From: Myxococcales bacterium
GTDB lineage: Bacteria > Myxococcota > Myxococcia > Myxococcales > Myxococcaceae
Length of the DNA stretch: 6,269 nt
NCBI GenBank assembly: GCA_003153055.1
Contig: PMBV01000123.1
Coordinates: forward strand, 304 to 6,572
Direction of reading: 5' to 3'
Shown here: piece by piece, positions 5,038 to 6,269 of the stretch
Layout of the letters: each line of letters begins with the position of its first letter
Numbering within the stretch: the stretch's first letter is position 1
Program-made: the position numbers and the translations under genes
The notes under the pieces: model-generated
The model's database searches: none
Seen by the model: the letters and a program-made list of their open reading frames with translations, nothing else
Told to the model about the DNA's origin: nothing

Positions 5038-6269
5038 ATGTTCGAGCGCATCGTCAGCTTCAGCCTGAAGAACCGCACCGCGGTTCTCTTCTTCGCCGGC
5101 GTCGTCGGCATCGTCGGGTACCTCTCGTTCCGCGACCTCACCATCGAGGCGTTCCCCGACCCGACGGACACGCAGGTGACGGTCATCACGCTGTTCGAGG
5201 GTCAGCCCGCCGAAGAGGTGGAGCGGCAGATTGGCCTGCCGCTGGAGCGGGCCCTCAACGGCACCCCAAGCATGACTCGGCTGCGAAATCTGTCGATGTT
5301 TGGTCTGTCGCAGGTGACGCTCACCTTTCGTGACGGCACCGACGGGCTGTGGGTGCGCCAGCAGGTGCTCGAGCGCCTGAGGGAGGCCGAGCTGCCCGAG
5401 GGCGTGAAGGCCGAGCTCGGGCCCTACGCGACGCCCATCGGCGAGGTGTACCGCTACACGCTCAAAGGAGCCAAGGGCGACCCGATGAAGCTGCGCACGC
5501 TGCAAGACTGGGTGGTGCGCCCGATGATGCTGAGGGTCAACGGCGTGGCCGACGTGGTGAGCTACGGCGGGCTCCAGAAGGTGATTCAGGTCGAGCCCCG
5601 GCCGCAGCTCTTGGCGAGCTATGGCCTGACGCTCCAGGACCTGGAAGACGCGGTGAACAAGGGCTCACAGAACGCGTCGGGCGGCGTCATGGAGCGGGGC
5701 GCCGAGCAATTCGTCATTCGGAGCCAGGGCCTGTTCAAGTCGCTCGACGACATCCGCAACGTCGGCGTCACCGAGCGTGAGGGCACTCCGATTCTGGTGA
5801 AAGACGTGGCTCGCGTGGCCGAATCGTGGGCGCCCCGCCAGGGCGTGGTGAGCTCGGGGACCGAGTACGACGCCGTCGAGGGCATCGTGCTGATGCGGCG
5901 GGGAGAGAACCCGTCGGTGGTGCTCGAGCGGGTGCGGGAGCAGGTCGAGCTCATCAACCACCGCCTGGCTGACGATGGCGCCCAGGTGAGCCCGTTCTAC
6001 GACCGCACCGAGCTGGTCAACGCCACCTTGGAGACCGTGGGCCGCAACCTCCTCGAGGGGGCGCTCTTGGTGATGTTCGTGCTGTTCATCTTTCTCCTCG
6101 ACCTCCGCGCCGCGGTCATCGTGGCCTCGCTCATTCCCCTCTCGCTGGCGACGTCCTTCATCTACCTGAAGCAGCGGGGCATGTCGGCCAACCTGCTCTC
6201 GATGGGCGCGGTGGACTTCGGCGTCATCGTCGACGGCGGCGTCGTCATCATCGAGGCCATCTTGGTGGC
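5038..6269 (+). CDS. czcA: CzcA-like heavy-metal efflux RND pump (pump 2), 3' partial
   Basis: The frame is open from the ATG at 5038 to the right edge: 410 codons plus two bases, about 40% of a full pump. An in-frame TGA at 5029-5031 makes this ATG the first possible start. The ribosome site is weak (GTGAG at 5028-5032, five bases before the ATG). The product aligns without gaps to pump 1, with 61 differences in 410 residues by hand count (about 85% identity). It includes transmembrane segments 1-4 and the first large periplasmic loop. The acidic residues D393, D399 and E406 of segment 4 are all present, so the proton relay looks intact. Residues 374-410 are identical to pump 1, while 116-130 and 259-318 hold many changes. 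No stop or frameshift was seen, so it appears functional as far as it can be read. Unlike pump 1 it has no adaptor immediately upstream; the methionine/metal-site region lies beyond the window. Confidence 0.93.
   Translation, partial: MFERIVSFSLKNRTAVLFFAGVVGIVGYLSFRDLTIEAFPDPTDTQVTVITLFEGQPAEEVERQIGLPLERALNGTPSMTRLRNLSMFGLSQVTLTFRDGTDGLWVRQQVLERLREAELPEGVKAELGPYATPIGEVYRYTLKGAKGDPMKLRTLQDWVVRPMMLRVNGVADVVSYGGLQKVIQVEPRPQLLASYGLTLQDLEDAVNKGSQNASGGVMERGAEQFVIRSQGLFKSLDDIRNVGVTEREGTPILVKDVARVAESWAPRQGVVSSGTEYDAVEGIVLMRRGENPSVVLERVREQVELINHRLADDGAQVSPFYDRTELVNATLETVGRNLLEGALLVMFVLFIFLLDLRAAVIVASLIPLSLATSFIYLKQRGMSANLLSMGAVDFGVIVDGGVVIIEAILV

Noticed and set aside
4477..5505. 342-codon minus-strand frame covering the end of the gap and the start of pump 2
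   Set aside because: Its part opposite pump 2 is the same kind of His/Arg-rich shadow seen opposite pump 1, and the rest is low-complexity Arg/Pro/Ser. No domain or credible start.
1..6269. CRISPR array, tRNA, rRNA or known riboswitch
   Set aside because: No regularly spaced repeats, tRNA cloverleaf with T-loop motif, rRNA sequence or recognisable riboswitch core was seen on either strand.

Overview
The window is high-GC DNA, roughly two thirds G+C by eye. It most likely comes from a myxobacterium (Myxococcota) or a similar high-GC deltaproteobacterial lineage. The evidence is codon use with mostly G/C third positions, a CzcA-type heavy-metal RND efflux locus, and a small lipoprotein with a repeated Cys...GC(G/N) module of a kind I associate with myxobacterial genomes. 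The lineage call is an inference.

Layout, left to right. Positions 1-963 (+) hold the C-terminal 320 residues of a periplasmic adaptor (membrane fusion protein, CzcB-like); its beginning lies outside the window. Four bases later, 968-4081 (+) is a complete 1037-residue CzcA-like RND pump that looks translationally coupled to the adaptor. A 48-bp gap with two GC-rich hairpins (4088-4107 and 4110-4126) separates the pump from a convergent gene. That gene, 4130-4552 (-), encodes a 140-residue predicted lipoprotein. Positions 4553-5037 hold no convincing gene but contain inverted and direct repeats. Positions 5038-6269 (+) are the first 410 codons of a second CzcA-like pump, which runs off the right edge.

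The two pumps are ungapped paralogs, about 85% identical over the 410 residues that can be compared (61 differences counted by hand). Identity is very uneven. Around transmembrane segments 3-4 the DNA matches at 136 of 140 bases, while a 15-residue porter-domain patch differs at 8 positions. This suggests duplication with local gene conversion or very strong constraint in the proton-relay region, and divergence in the periplasmic domain.

Functionally, adaptor and pump 1 would form the inner-membrane and periplasmic parts of a tripartite efflux system. An outer-membrane channel gene is not in the window. Pump 2 has no adaptor immediately upstream, so it either shares the first one, has its own downstream, or works with pump 1. 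Sequence features favour divalent cations (CzcA-type) over Cu+/Ag+ (CusA-type), but the substrate is not proven. I see no clearly new defence or mobile system. The most unusual points are the pump duplication around an antisense lipoprotein gene and the Cys-module lipoprotein itself.
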